The position numbers and the translations under genes were made by a program. A stretch of DNA of 64,000 nucleotides, taken from assembly GCF_000338875.1 (NCBI RefSeq), contig NZ_AOMO01000027.1:124001-188000 (forward strand). Reading direction: 5' to 3'. The stretch's first letter is position 1; every line of letters begins with the position of its first letter. Shown here piece after piece: positions 46,681 through 55,566 of this stretch. Below the pieces are notes generated by a model. It worked only from the letters and a program-made list of their open reading frames with translations, was not told where the DNA came from and searched no databases. The DNA comes from Vibrio mimicus CAIM 602. GTDB lineage: Bacteria > Pseudomonadota > Gammaproteobacteria > Enterobacterales > Vibrionaceae.

Positions 46681-46789
46681 CACATTTTAGGGTGTGCGAT
46701 TGGCGATGGTTCGCCGGAAAACGCCTATCCCGCGTGGTCGTCTGCTTACTGGCTTCTTTACTTTTCTTTGAACAGTAGAGGGGATCGTT

Positions 46790-48361
46790 ATGCCCATTAT
46801 TCATGCCCACCAATTAAGTTATCAGTTAGAAAGTGGTGAGTGGCTGTTTCATCCATTTGATTTTCATTTTCCGCAAGGGCGCACCGCCATTGTTGGCCGT
46901 AATGGTATCGGTAAATCGGTGTTGCTTCAGTTATTGCTCGATAAGCTAAAACCTACGTCCGGGCATGTGGTGTGCCACGGTCTGGTAGGTTACTACGCTC
47001 AGCACACCTCGGATCCCGAAACGGATGTTAGCCTTGCTGAGTTTCTTGGCGTAGCGAAAGCGCTCAATGCGTTACGTGCAATTGAAGCTGGCAGTGTTGA
47101 AGCGCAGCATTTTGATGAGTTGGGAGATCAGTGGGACATTGCTGAAACCACTCAAGCGCTGCTGGATGAGCTGCGTATTGCGTTACCTATGGATGCCAAC
47201 TGTCGTTTTCTCAGCGGCGGGCAATTGGCGGCGCTCAAACTCAAACGCCTGTTTCTGTCGAATTGTGATGCGTTAGTGCTGGATGAACCGAGTAACCATC
47301 TCGATCCGATTAGACGCCAATGGCTGATTGACCAGTTGCGACAAGAGGATCGTCCGGTGTTGGTGGTGAGCCATGATAGAGCACTGTTAATGCAGATGGA
47401 TCGTATTGTCCGGATCACTGCAGAAGGTTTGCATTGGTTCGAAGGAAACTACACCCACTATCAACAGCAGTGGCAGTTTCAGCAAGCTGCCGTGAGCCGA
47501 CGTGTGAGTCAATTGCAAAATGAGCAGAAAGCGATTGAGCGTGAAATACAAAAGAGTCAGGAAAAAGCGCAAAAACGGGCAAATCAGGGAGTTAAAGCGC
47601 TGAAATCGGGTAGCCAACCGAAAATTTTGATGGATATGAAAAAGAACAGTGCCGAGAAAAATCGTTCTGCGGCTTTGGTGAATGCGCAGAACCAGCGCCA
47701 GCGAAATCAGCAGCAATTGCAAGGGTTGCAAGATAAGTTAGTGCGAGAGTCGGATCCAAAAGTCTATCTTGCCGATATTGGTAACAGTAAAAAACGCACC
47801 TTGCTGAGTGTCGAGAGTTACAGCGCTGATGGGGTTAACCATTCGCCACTTACTCTGCTTCTACGGCAGGGAGAGCATTATCGTCTCTCAGCTCCAAACG
47901 GTGGGGGTAAAAGCCGTTTCCTTAAAGCGGTTGCGGGTTTGCATCATCAATACCAAGGCCATATCCAGTGCAACGCCCCTGTGGTGTATCTCGATCAGCA
48001 TTATGCCCTAGTGGATTTAAACCAGTCACTGCTCGACAATTTGACGGGGTTTTGTGAAGGTTTGACGGCCAATGATGCACGCTTGCTTTTAGCAGGGATC
48101 GGTTTTCGAAAAGACACCGTTTATCGACTCGTGAAGCACCTCAGTGGCGGTGAAAAAATGAAACTGGCCATGTTAATGGTCAGCCATGTTGCCAATGAAC
48201 CTATTTTGTTGCTCGATGAGCCGGATAATCATCTCGATCTTGAATCGAAACAAGCCTTAGCCAAGGCATTGGCGTATTACCAAGGCGCATTGATTCTCGT
48301 AAGTCATGATGATTATTTTGTGGCAGAAGCACAGGTAGAAAAATGCTGGAAACTTGAGTAA
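46790..48361 (+). CDS. ABC-F family ATPase
   Basis: 523-residue soluble protein with two ABC domains and no membrane part, as in the ABC-F class that acts on ribosomes. First domain: Walker A GRNGIGKS, signature LSGGQLAAL, Walker B LVLDEPSNHLD. Second: APNGGGKSRFL, LSGGEKMKLAMLM, LLLDEPDNHLD. A Lys/Arg/Gln-rich coiled linker of about 90 residues (QKAIEREIQKSQEKAQKRAN) lies between them. It does not match Uup, EttA, YbiT or YheS closely by eye, so no symbol is given. Start ATG 46790 after GAGGGG. A bidirectional terminator follows. Confidence 0.9.
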   Translation: MPIIHAHQLSYQLESGEWLFHPFDFHFPQGRTAIVGRNGIGKSVLLQLLLDKLKPTSGHVVCHGLVGYYAQHTSDPETDVSLAEFLGVAKALNALRAIEAGSVEAQHFDELGDQWDIAETTQALLDELRIALPMDANCRFLSGGQLAALKLKRLFLSNCDALVLDEPSNHLDPIRRQWLIDQLRQEDRPVLVVSHDRALLMQMDRIVRITAEGLHWFEGNYTHYQQQWQFQQAAVSRRVSQLQNEQKAIEREIQKSQEKAQKRANQGVKALKSGSQPKILMDMKKNSAEKNRSAALVNAQNQRQRNQQQLQGLQDKLVRESDPKVYLADIGNSKKRTLLSVESYSADGVNHSPLTLLLRQGEHYRLSAPNGGGKSRFLKAVAGLHHQYQGHIQCNAPVVYLDQHYALVDLNQSLLDNLTGFCEGLTANDARLLLAGIGFRKDTVYRLVKHLSGGEKMKLAMLMVSHVANEPILLLDEPDNHLDLESKQALAKALAYYQGALILVSHDDYFVAEAQVEKCWKLE

Positions 48362-48367
48362 CAAGTG

Positions 48368-48402
48368 AATAGCGCCCTACTTGAAAATTAAGTGGGGCGT
48401 TA
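48368..48402. terminator. Bidirectional terminator between the ABC-F and permease genes
   Basis: AATAGCGCCCTACTT and AAGTGGGGCGTTAT form an imperfect stem with a short A/T loop between convergent genes. Confidence 0.7.
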
Positions 48403-48407
48403 TCATT

Positions 48408-49622
48408 TTACCCAGCAAAGGTTGGCAACAAATTGGCCATCGCCATCATATGGAAAACTGCGGTGAGCACACCAAAGATCAGTACAATTCCAAGTGCAGC
48501 ATTGCCTCCTGGCACCACAAACCCTTGTGCGCCATTGGCGAGAGTGCGCGATTTACGAGCGAGGAGTACAGGGATAATACACGCCCAAATGGTTGCAGCT
48601 GCGCCAGCGTAACCAATCGCAATAATGAAGCCGAAAGGGAACAGCAAAGAGAGAATGAGTGGTGGTAAGAAAGTCACCAACCAAGTTTTGGTTCGGCCCT
48701 GTTTGCAGTTACTGAATTGGAATAGATCCGCAAGAAAATCAAATACCCCTAAACCAACTCCGATAAAGGAAGACAAAATAGCAGCCATCGAAAAGGCGTT
48801 AATGGCTTGTGAGACTTTTTCGGATTCAATCACTGAACCTAGCGCTTTTAAGAGCACATCAACGTTGCCACCTTGTTCAATGACTGGGCCAAATTCAGTA
48901 CGTGGCAAGTTGCCAAAGATACTGAATAACCAGAGGAAATAAAGGCTCAGGGCAATAACGGTACCCCCTAAAATGGCGTACTTGGCTTTACGTTCTTCAC
49001 CGTAATAGGCGCGCATGGATGAAACTGAGTGGTGATAACCAAAAGAAGTCAGCGCCACAGGCAGCATAGCCATGGCATAGGGGGCGTATTCACCGCTTTG
49101 GTTAAGAGTGTCAAACAGGATGGAGGTTTTCACATTGATCGCTAATCCAGACACCCCAAAGATAAAGCTCAGCACCATAAACACGATCAAGAGGACGGAG
49201 ATGCGATCAACCGCGCGGGTTGAATGCCAGACGAAGGCTGAAAATACCGCCACAAAAAGCACCGAAGCGAGTTTGCTGTTGATGTTCAGGAGATCCTGCA
49301 AAATCAGGCCAGATGATGTGATGTAGGCGTACAGCAGAATTCCGCCAACAAAGTAGACGGTGAGGTTGTTGAACCGGTTGATATGGCTGCCTAGCATGTC
49401 TTTGGTCACGGTATTAAACGAGACTCGAAGATCATAGTGCTTAAAGGCTTCAAGCAGCATCCAGCCTGAAAGCGTCATGACTGCCATGGTTAAAGTGAGC
49501 GCCAGCATAGACCAGAGAGTCCATGCTCCGGCACCTGCACTGGGGAGTCCAAGCATACCAGCACCTACGCAGACGCTGGCAATAATGCAGGCTCCCCCAA
49601 ACAGAGAGGGTTGTTTCGACAT
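48408..49622 (-). CDS. tnaB: Aromatic amino acid permease (TnaB/Mtr/TyrP family), tryptophan import
   Basis: 404-residue HAAAP-family membrane transporter with about eleven helices; the N-terminal SLFGGACIIASVCVGAGMLGLPSAGAG and SFGYHHSVSSMRAYYG are family marks. It follows tnaA on the same strand after 97 bases with a terminator-like hairpin between, the arrangement of the E. coli tnaCAB operon, so tryptophan is the likely substrate. Start at 49622 after AAGGATTTT; an ATG seven codons upstream is less likely because it precedes this site. Confidence 0.9.
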   Translation of the reverse strand: MSKQPSLFGGACIIASVCVGAGMLGLPSAGAGAWTLWSMLALTLTMAVMTLSGWMLLEAFKHYDLRVSFNTVTKDMLGSHINRFNNLTVYFVGGILLYAYITSSGLILQDLLNINSKLASVLFVAVFSAFVWHSTRAVDRISVLLIVFMVLSFIFGVSGLAINVKTSILFDTLNQSGEYAPYAMAMLPVALTSFGYHHSVSSMRAYYGEERKAKYAILGGTVIALSLYFLWLFSIFGNLPRTEFGPVIEQGGNVDVLLKALGSVIESEKVSQAINAFSMAAILSSFIGVGLGVFDFLADLFQFSNCKQGRTKTWLVTFLPPLILSLLFPFGFIIAIGYAGAAATIWACIIPVLLARKSRTLANGAQGFVVPGGNAALGIVLIFGVLTAVFHMMAMANLLPTFAG

Positions 49623-49678
49623 GATAAAATCCTTGGGTTTCACGTTATTGTTGATTTTGTAGTTATCTTTCTCAGGCC

Positions 49679-49714
49679 AAAAAAAGGCAGCCTATGCAGG
49701 CTGCGCTTTTTTTG
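49679..49714 (-). terminator. Terminator-like hairpin between tnaA and tnaB
   Basis: GCAGCCT-ATGC-AGGCTGC flanked by A and T runs. On the minus strand the stem is followed by a T run, so it should reduce read-through from tnaA to the permease gene. Confidence 0.75.
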
Positions 49715-49719
49715 AGGTC

Positions 49720-51141
49720 TTACTCGGCTTTTTCTTTTAAACGAGCGGTGAAGTGGCGTAGCACGGGTGGCTCGTAAGTAAATTCCAATCCTTTGACGTT
49801 ACGGGCATTGGCTTTCACTTTCTCAAAGGCTTCGATGATGAAATCCATATGCGTTTGGGTATAGGTGGCGCGAGGTATGGTTAAGCGCAGCAACTCCGCA
49901 GGACAAGGGTGTTGTTTGCCCGTTGCCGGGTCACGGCCAAGCAGTAAAGAGCCTATTTCTACAGCGCGAATTCCCGCAACTTTGTAGAGTTCACAAGCCA
50001 AAGCATGTGCTGGGAATTGATCCGCAGGAATGTGTGGCAGCAGTTTACCTGCATCCACAAATGCAGCGTGGCCGCCTGCTTGTTGGCAAACTACGCCGAT
50101 GGCTTCTAGGCCGTTAACCAAATATTCCACTTGGTTAATTCGATAAGCGAGCCAATCTTGGCGCATACCATCGTACAGCCCGACAGCTAAACGTTCCATA
50201 GCACCGCCTTCTAAGCCGCCATAGGTCGGGAAGCCTTCTTGTACCACACACAGGGTTCGACATTCGGTATAAACATCAAAGAAGCTTTCGTCTTTAAAAC
50301 AGAGTAAGCCGCCCATTTGCACCATGGCGTCTTTTTTGGCAGACATCGCTAACCCATCGGCGTATTTGTAGGCCTCACGAGTGATCTCTTCAATGCTCCA
50401 GTTGCGGTAGTCACGTTCACGTTGCTGAATAAAATACGCATTTTCTGCAAAGCGAGCGGAATCCATGATGACAGGGATTTCATAACGCTGAGCAATCTCA
50501 TACACAGCTTTTAAGTTAGCAATTGAAACGGGCTGGCCGCCTGCAGAGTTACAAGTGATGGTGCTGACGATGTAAGGCACGTTAGCAGGGCCTGCTTCAA
50601 GGATGGCTTGTTCAAGCTTTTCTAAGTCAAAATTGCCTTTGAAATCGGCTTTCACTCCGGTATCAAACGCTTCTTCGGTATACACGTTCTTGGCTACGCA
50701 GCAGTTAATTTGGGTATGGCCCTGAGTGGTATCGAAGAAGTAGTTGGAAATGGCCACCATTTTGCTGCGATCTAAGCCTTTTTCTTTCTCACGTTTTTTG
50801 ATCAGCACCGGAATGTAAATTTGCTCAGCACCGCGCCCTTGGTGTGTTGGAATGGTGTATTCATAGCCAAAAATAGTTTTTACGGCTTTGGCTAGAGCAT
50901 GGTAACTGCGGCTACCACTGTAAGCTTCATCCCCACGGAACATGGCGGCTTGCATCTCTTGGGTAATAGCGCCTGTGCCGCTATCCGTCAGCAGGTCAAT
51001 AAATACATCTTCACTATCCAGTAAAAAGGGGTTCATTCCTGCGTTTAAAATTGCCTGCTCACGATATTCACGAGTCGTACGTTTTACTGGCTCAATAACA
51101 CGGATACGGAATGGTTCAGGTAAATGTTTAAAATTTTCCAT
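49720..51141 (-). CDS. tnaA: Tryptophanase TnaA
   Basis: 473-residue PLP enzyme splitting tryptophan to indole, pyruvate and ammonia; indole is a signal in V. cholerae biofilms. Family features: [22 protein letters not shown], the PLP-binding region with the Schiff-base lysine in [16 protein letters not shown], and [22 protein letters not shown]. Length and ends match E. coli TnaA. Expression is expected to be induced by tryptophan via the TnaC leader peptide encoded 357 bases upstream, and the permease gene follows. Confidence 0.97.
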   Translation of the reverse strand: MENFKHLPEPFRIRVIEPVKRTTREYREQAILNAGMNPFLLDSEDVFIDLLTDSGTGAITQEMQAAMFRGDEAYSGSRSYHALAKAVKTIFGYEYTIPTHQGRGAEQIYIPVLIKKREKEKGLDRSKMVAISNYFFDTTQGHTQINCCVAKNVYTEEAFDTGVKADFKGNFDLEKLEQAILEAGPANVPYIVSTITCNSAGGQPVSIANLKAVYEIAQRYEIPVIMDSARFAENAYFIQQRERDYRNWSIEEITREAYKYADGLAMSAKKDAMVQMGGLLCFKDESFFDVYTECRTLCVVQEGFPTYGGLEGGAMERLAVGLYDGMRQDWLAYRINQVEYLVNGLEAIGVVCQQAGGHAAFVDAGKLLPHIPADQFPAHALACELYKVAGIRAVEIGSLLLGRDPATGKQHPCPAELLRLTIPRATYTQTHMDFIIEAFEKVKANARNVKGLEFTYEPPVLRHFTARLKEKAE

Positions 51142-51498
51142 AATGGATGTTCCTAAATTTGAAAAATACGGAGCCGTACTAGAAATAATTTAATTTCCTA
51201 GCGCTTGAATTTATTGAATATGCTGCTGAGACGTAAAATAATATCAACGTCAGAACAGATGAATTTTTAAATACTTACAGAACTTGAAGTACAATGTTCG
51301 AATTATTATTTGTAATGGCTTAATCAAAACCGGATATAAACGAATAATATAAGTAAATAAATAGACTTAATAATTGTCTACAACAGGCAATAAGCTTTAC
51401 GAAAGCCATACTTCAAGCTTGTAAGAAGGCTGAATAACAAAACAGTATTGCAGTAAGTTGACTGCAAAAACATGCCTAGTCATCCATGCGAGAAGGGA
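51142..51498 (-). promoter_or_regulatory. tna leader spacer between tnaC and tnaA
   Basis: 357 bases without a gene. In E. coli the matching spacer holds Rho-loading (rut) sites and pause sites that stop transcription unless TnaC stalls the ribosome. No intrinsic terminator is evident here, which fits Rho-dependent attenuation. Confidence 0.6.
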
Positions 51499-51570
51499 TT
51501 ACGCAGGAAAGAAGAATGCGATTTTATAATCGAGGGTAAACCAAATACTGGAGTTGTTGTGCGTTCTCAT
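51499..51570 (-). CDS. tnaC: TnaC leader peptide
   Basis: 23-codon leader upstream of tnaA. It starts MRTHNNSSI and continues with W10-F-T-L-D14-Y-K16 and ends F-F-F-P22-A23-stop. The spacing Trp to Asp (4) and Trp to Pro (12) is the same as in E. coli TnaC (W12, D16, K18, P24), the residues needed for tryptophan-dependent ribosome stalling. Unlike E. coli, one residue follows the key proline, as in some other tna leaders. A Shine-Dalgarno AGGTGA precedes the ATG at 51570. Too short for ordinary gene finders. Confidence 0.9.
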   Translation of the reverse strand: MRTHNNSSIWFTLDYKIAFFFPA

Positions 51571-51805
51571 AATGTCACCTATTTGAAATGATGCATTTCA
51601 AACCCAGATTGATTATGGATGAAATTATTAATTCGTCATCTTCTGGATGATTAAATTGAGAATTTGCTAACAAAAAATAAAATGATGGGTGATAAATCAC
51701 ATTTAATAGGCTATTTATTCCTGCATCAAGATGCAGAGAATCATTTACTTTTCCGTGGCTTGGATTTAGGCTACGCCCCTGATTTATAGAAAGCTTAAAA
51801 TAACA
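51571..51805. promoter_or_regulatory. Promoter region between tnaC and the DUF3820 gene
   Basis: 235 AT-rich bases between divergent genes. GTGATAAATCAC at 51689-51700 is a perfect palindrome that resembles a CRP or FNR half-site pair but has the wrong spacing for a good CRP site. The tna promoter must lie here. Confidence 0.4.
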
Positions 51806-52018
51806 ATGTTTGAAAAAAGGCATCTATTAAAATTGGCACGAATGAAAATGCCATTTGGTAAATATGCAGGACGCATTTTGATTGATTTACCTGAACCCTA
51901 TTTACTTTGGTTTCAAAAACAAGGGTTTCCGGAAGGTGAGTTGGGCGAATTACTCGAGATCTGTTTAGCCCTTAAAATCGAAGGGCTAGATGCATTAGTG
52001 AAACCTCTAAAACAATGA
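51806..52018 (+). CDS. DUF3820 family small protein
   Basis: 70 residues, cytoplasmic, with the DUF3820 core MPFGKYAGRILIDLPEPYLLWFQKQGFP followed by a helical end (GELGELLEICLALKIEGLDALVKPLKQ). The domain also occurs as part of nuclease-type proteins, but this stand-alone form has no known role. ATG 51806 gives the usual family N-terminus (LLKLARMKMPFGKY) although no good Shine-Dalgarno is visible. Convergent with the L,D-transpeptidase gene. Confidence 0.85.
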   Translation: MFEKRHLLKLARMKMPFGKYAGRILIDLPEPYLLWFQKQGFPEGELGELLEICLALKIEGLDALVKPLKQ

Positions 52019-52037
52019 CGTCTTAAAAAGTGAAAGC

Positions 52038-52520
52038 CTACCATTCAATATTGATGGGCGTTCCTGGCAGAACCAAGCTTAGAAACTCATCCATTTCTAA
52101 ATTGGTTAAAGCAATGCACCCATTGGTCCAGTCAAAACTTTGAATGAAGGCAGGGTCTGCAGTTTCGCCATTTTTCAAACCGTGGATCTTGATGTCTCCT
52201 CCCGGACTTACTCCTAATAATGCCGCGTATTGCTCATCCTGCTGATTAGGGTAACTGATATGGATCGAGCGATAGAAATGAGATTCTTGAGTCACGAAGT
52301 CTAGGAAGTAATGTCCTTCAGGCGTGCGTTGATCCCCTTCCTGCTGTTTATGCCCTTTCGGTGATTTACCCAGTGCGATGCGATATTCGCGGATCACTTC
52401 GTTGCCTTGGAGTAAGTACATACGTCGTTTGGATTTATCCACTTTGACTAAGTCAATTTGTGCAAAGCTAAAATTGGGGAAAAACAGAAGTAGTACCAGC
52501 ACGGTTGAGAAAAGACGCAT
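52038..52520 (-). CDS. L,D-transpeptidase (YkuD domain), periplasmic
   Basis: 160 residues. Signal peptide MRLFSTVLVLLLFFPNFSFA, then a single YkuD domain with catalytic motifs IKIHG and SFDWTNGCIALTN (nucleophile Cys in NGC). Such enzymes form 3-3 cross-links in peptidoglycan or attach lipoproteins; small forms without extra domains like this one include ErfK-type and YafK-type proteins. The substrate cannot be read from the sequence. Divergent from the GGDEF gene. Confidence 0.9.
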   Translation of the reverse strand: MRLFSTVLVLLLFFPNFSFAQIDLVKVDKSKRRMYLLQGNEVIREYRIALGKSPKGHKQQEGDQRTPEGHYFLDFVTQESHFYRSIHISYPNQQDEQYAALLGVSPGGDIKIHGLKNGETADPAFIQSFDWTNGCIALTNLEMDEFLSLVLPGTPINIEW

Positions 52521-52825
52521 AAGGAGTCCACGATTGAATCAAATCGAGCATTATTCTAGCAGATAAAAAGAGAGAAATTTACGGTGCAAGCGTTTATCGG
52601 CGATAACTGAACTTTGACTCAATAGTGAGAAATTATTAAAAAAGAGCCGTCTATGGATGCAATAAATGGAAACAGCATCGCAAAAATGCAGGCTGTGCCG
52701 AGTATGTAACCAGTTATCAGGAAAAAGTGCGGCAGAGTTAACAGCTAGCAGGATAGCCAATTGATTGCTTATTGCAAAATCAGCCATTATTTTCGGCAAA
52801 ACTAGTTTATAACGTCAGGCTGTGC
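52521..52825. other. Intergenic region between L,D-transpeptidase and GGDEF genes
   Basis: About 305 bases between divergent genes. I see no gene, no strong hairpin and no recognisable operator here. Confidence 0.4.
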
Positions 52826-54958
52826 ATGTTTCCTCGAACCCTATTGAGAAGAGTTACCTCAAGTCGAAATTATCGAATGTTGGCGGATACCAGCTTTGAA
52901 TATTTAACGACTTTTTTAAAATCACAAGCGGCTGGGATCGTGCGCGCGTCTTCGCCGCAATCTTCAGTGGAGATAGTCTTATCTCATGGAGATTTTGTGG
53001 ATTTAGAGGCTTATCCAGAAGCATTCTGGGCATGGGCTGCACAGTTTGATACCTCTGATGGCTTAATTCCTTTTGCTATTAACACTTGCCGTTGGGACTA
53101 TCTGCCGACAATGGGCGGTGAGTCGTTTGTCCTCATGTTGGATAACCACCCAAGGCACCGCACTTATTTGGTTATTCAAGCCGCATGTGCAGAAAACGTG
53201 CACTTAACGACGCAATCGGGTGAGCTGGATTTCCTACAACTGATCGCTGCGAAATGGCAATGTTTGCGTGCAGAGATTGAAGCATCGAAAGAATTTAAAA
53301 ATCGCGATCTACGGGAAGCGAAATACCTTAATGAAATCAGTCAGCGGGAACAGTTCATCGACAATATGAAGTTGGTGCATCAGGTCGCGGTGGAACTGTC
53401 TAACCCGGACAATCTTGATGAGCTGCATCGGGCATCCGTGGAGGCCATGCGTCATCGGCTTGGGTTTGATCGTGCTGCGTTTTTATTATTGGATATGAAA
53501 AAACGCTGTTTTAGTGGTACGTATGGCACGGATGAACACGGCAAAACGGTCGACGAACATCATACGCAATACGATTTACATCAAGTCGAACCCCAATATC
53601 TAGAAGCGTTATCCAATGATGAATGTACGCTTATGGTGGTCGAAGATGCCCCTCTGTACACTGCTGGGCAGGTGGTTGGGCAAGGTTGGAATGGCATGCT
53701 GATCTTGCGTGATGGTAATGACACCATAGGCTGGCTCGCGATTGATAACTACATTAACCGCCAACCGATCACGGAATACCAAAAGCAAATGTTGGAGTCG
53801 TTCGGCTCACTGCTCGCTCAAATCTATATTCGTAAACGCCAAGAGCAGAATGTACGAATGCTGCACGCCAGCATGGTGGAATTGTCACGCTGTATGACAG
53901 TGAGTGAAGTCTGTAAATCTGCCGTGAATTTTGCGATCAACCGGATGGGGATTGATCGTATGGCGGTGTTTCTGACGGATGAAGCCTGTTCATACATTCA
54001 AGGGACTTGGGGGACGGACATTCAAGGCAATATTGTGGATGAATCTTACTTTCGGGGTTCGACACATGAAAATGATATCGTTGACCTTGCCAAACTTCAT
54101 CCCAACGAAGTTGTCTTCAAAGAGGGTGTGCCTATTTATCACGACTGCAAAATTGTCGGTTATGGTTGGACTGCGATGACGATGCTGACTGATAAAGGCA
54201 CTCCAATCGCCTTCATCGCCGCTGATAATTTGATCAGACGTTCTCCATTGACTTCACAGCTGCGTGAAGTGATCCGCATGTTTGCCTCGAATCTCACGGA
54301 AGTGTTAATGCGAGCAAAAGCGCAAGAAGCGATTTCCGTGCTCAATGAAACCTTGGAGCTCGAAGTGCGAAATCGCACTCGCGACTTACAAAAAGCTAAC
54401 GAAAAACTTGATCTGATGGCGAAGCTAGACCCTCTAACGCGTCTTGGTAATCGCCGCATGTTAGAGCATCTGCTTGAACAGACGTGTGAACAGACAATTA
54501 AAGACGTCGTCAATTATGGCGTGATCTTGCTGGATATCGACCACTTTGGGCTATTCAATAATTGTTATGGCCATTTGGAAGGGGATATCGCTTTAATGCG
54601 GATTGGAAACATTCTGAGCCGACATGCACAATCTGAGCATGAGCTTTTCTGCCGTATTGGTGGTGAGGAATTCCTATTGCTGATCGCCAACCGTAGTGCG
54701 GAAGAAATCCGCTCTCTCGCAGAGAGCATTCGTCACAGTATCGAAGCAGAGAGCATTGACCACTGTGAAAATCCTAATGGTACCGTGCTGACGGTTTCGA
54801 TTGGCTATGCTGCATCATGCTATAAACCGCGTGAGATTAAGTTTGACCAACTTTATGCCGAAGCGGATAAAGCCTTGTATCGAGCAAAGAGCCAAGGACG
54901 AAATCAAGTGGTTGGTGTTATTGTTGAAAATATCGACTGTTTAGAGGCGGAAATGTAG
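52826..54958 (+). CDS. Diguanylate cyclase with two GAF domains
   Basis: About 710 residues. An N-terminal region without clear family (about 1-180) is followed by two similar GAF domains (each with an ...YG-WGTD..G...DE... stretch: FSGTYGTDEHGKTVDEHH and YIQGTWGTDIQGNIVDESY), a coiled coil (LNETLELEVRNRTRDLQKANEKL) and a C-terminal GGDEF domain. The cyclase motif is RIGGEEFLLL with DIDHFGLFNNCYGHLEGD, so c-di-GMP synthesis is expected. No RxxD inhibitory site is seen before the motif. No membrane segment, so cytoplasmic. The start is uncertain: ATG at 52826 or 52877, neither with a good Shine-Dalgarno. Confidence 0.9.
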   Translation: MFPRTLLRRVTSSRNYRMLADTSFEYLTTFLKSQAAGIVRASSPQSSVEIVLSHGDFVDLEAYPEAFWAWAAQFDTSDGLIPFAINTCRWDYLPTMGGESFVLMLDNHPRHRTYLVIQAACAENVHLTTQSGELDFLQLIAAKWQCLRAEIEASKEFKNRDLREAKYLNEISQREQFIDNMKLVHQVAVELSNPDNLDELHRASVEAMRHRLGFDRAAFLLLDMKKRCFSGTYGTDEHGKTVDEHHTQYDLHQVEPQYLEALSNDECTLMVVEDAPLYTAGQVVGQGWNGMLILRDGNDTIGWLAIDNYINRQPITEYQKQMLESFGSLLAQIYIRKRQEQNVRMLHASMVELSRCMTVSEVCKSAVNFAINRMGIDRMAVFLTDEACSYIQGTWGTDIQGNIVDESYFRGSTHENDIVDLAKLHPNEVVFKEGVPIYHDCKIVGYGWTAMTMLTDKGTPIAFIAADNLIRRSPLTSQLREVIRMFASNLTEVLMRAKAQEAISVLNETLELEVRNRTRDLQKANEKLDLMAKLDPLTRLGNRRMLEHLLEQTCEQTIKDVVNYGVILLDIDHFGLFNNCYGHLEGDIALMRIGNILSRHAQSEHELFCRIGGEEFLLLIANRSAEEIRSLAESIRHSIEAESIDHCENPNGTVLTVSIGYAASCYKPREIKFDQLYAEADKALYRAKSQGRNQVVGVIVENIDCLEAEM

Positions 54959-55028
54959 CATTATCCAGCAGATTTCTTATTATTCGGCAAATAACACAAA
55001 TAAGTGTAGCGTTTCGGAAAAATACGTG

Positions 55029-55203
55029 TATAGTACATCTCGGCTCTTAGGTAAGAGTTGTTAATGTTAAATTCAGTGAAAGTTCAATCTCAGATCGTTA
55101 TCGATTTCTCGTTAAACCTGCGTCAACTTTGTCTTGATATACCATTCAATAGCTTTCGTTATCAGCCAAATAAACTCATAGCAAATATACATCAGAGGTT
55201 ACT
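55029..55203 (+). promoter_or_regulatory. Long leader of the cold-shock gene with candidate -10
   Basis: TATAGT at 55029-55034 is a plausible -10, giving a leader of about 160 bases before the cspA-type start. Long structured leaders of this size are the temperature-responsive element in E. coli cspA. The -35 is poor. Confidence 0.45.
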
Positions 55204-55416
55204 ATGTCTCAGAAAATGACTGGTTCAGTAAAATGGTTCAACGAAACTAAAGGTTTTGGTTTCATCTCTCAAGACAACGGCGGTCAAGACGTGTTCGTAC
55301 ACTTCAAGTCTATCGTTTCTGAAGGCTTCAAAACTCTGGCTGAAGGTCAGCGTGTAAGCTTCACTGTTGAGCAAGGCAAAAAAGGCCCACAAGCTGCTCA
55401 AGTAACTGCGCTGTAA
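55204..55416 (+). CDS. cspA: Cold-shock protein CspA-type
   Basis: 70-residue single CSD protein that binds RNA and single-stranded DNA. RNP1 KGFGFI and RNP2 DVFVHF are both intact ([20 protein letters not shown]). Codon use is strongly biased, as in highly expressed genes. ATG 55204 follows AGAGGTTACT. A strong terminator follows, so it is monocistronic. I recall a cspA gene of V. cholerae on the small chromosome at this place. Confidence 0.93.
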   Translation: MSQKMTGSVKWFNETKGFGFISQDNGGQDVFVHFKSIVSEGFKTLAEGQRVSFTVEQGKKGPQAAQVTAL

Positions 55417-55434
55417 TTAGCACAGATTAATTAG

Positions 55435-55467
55435 AAAAGGGGCGTGGTGTAAACCACGCCCCTTTTT
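55435..55467 (+). terminator. Terminator of the cold-shock gene
   Basis: AAAAGGGGCGTGG and CCACGCCCCTTTT form a 13-bp perfect stem around 6 bases, ending in five T. Confidence 0.93.
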
Positions 55468-55566
55468 ACTTCTCACATCTCAGTTTCAAAAGCTCTTTTC
55501 TAGAGCCCTTTCGAGCCGTAAGCAGTCGATACTTTCCTTATCGCGCAGAGCTGTAAGGTTCCTCAA

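Noticed and set aside
51689-51700. GTGATAAATCAC as a CRP site for tna
   Set aside because: The half-sites are separated by 4 bases instead of 6, so it does not fit CRP well; kept only as an unassigned palindrome.
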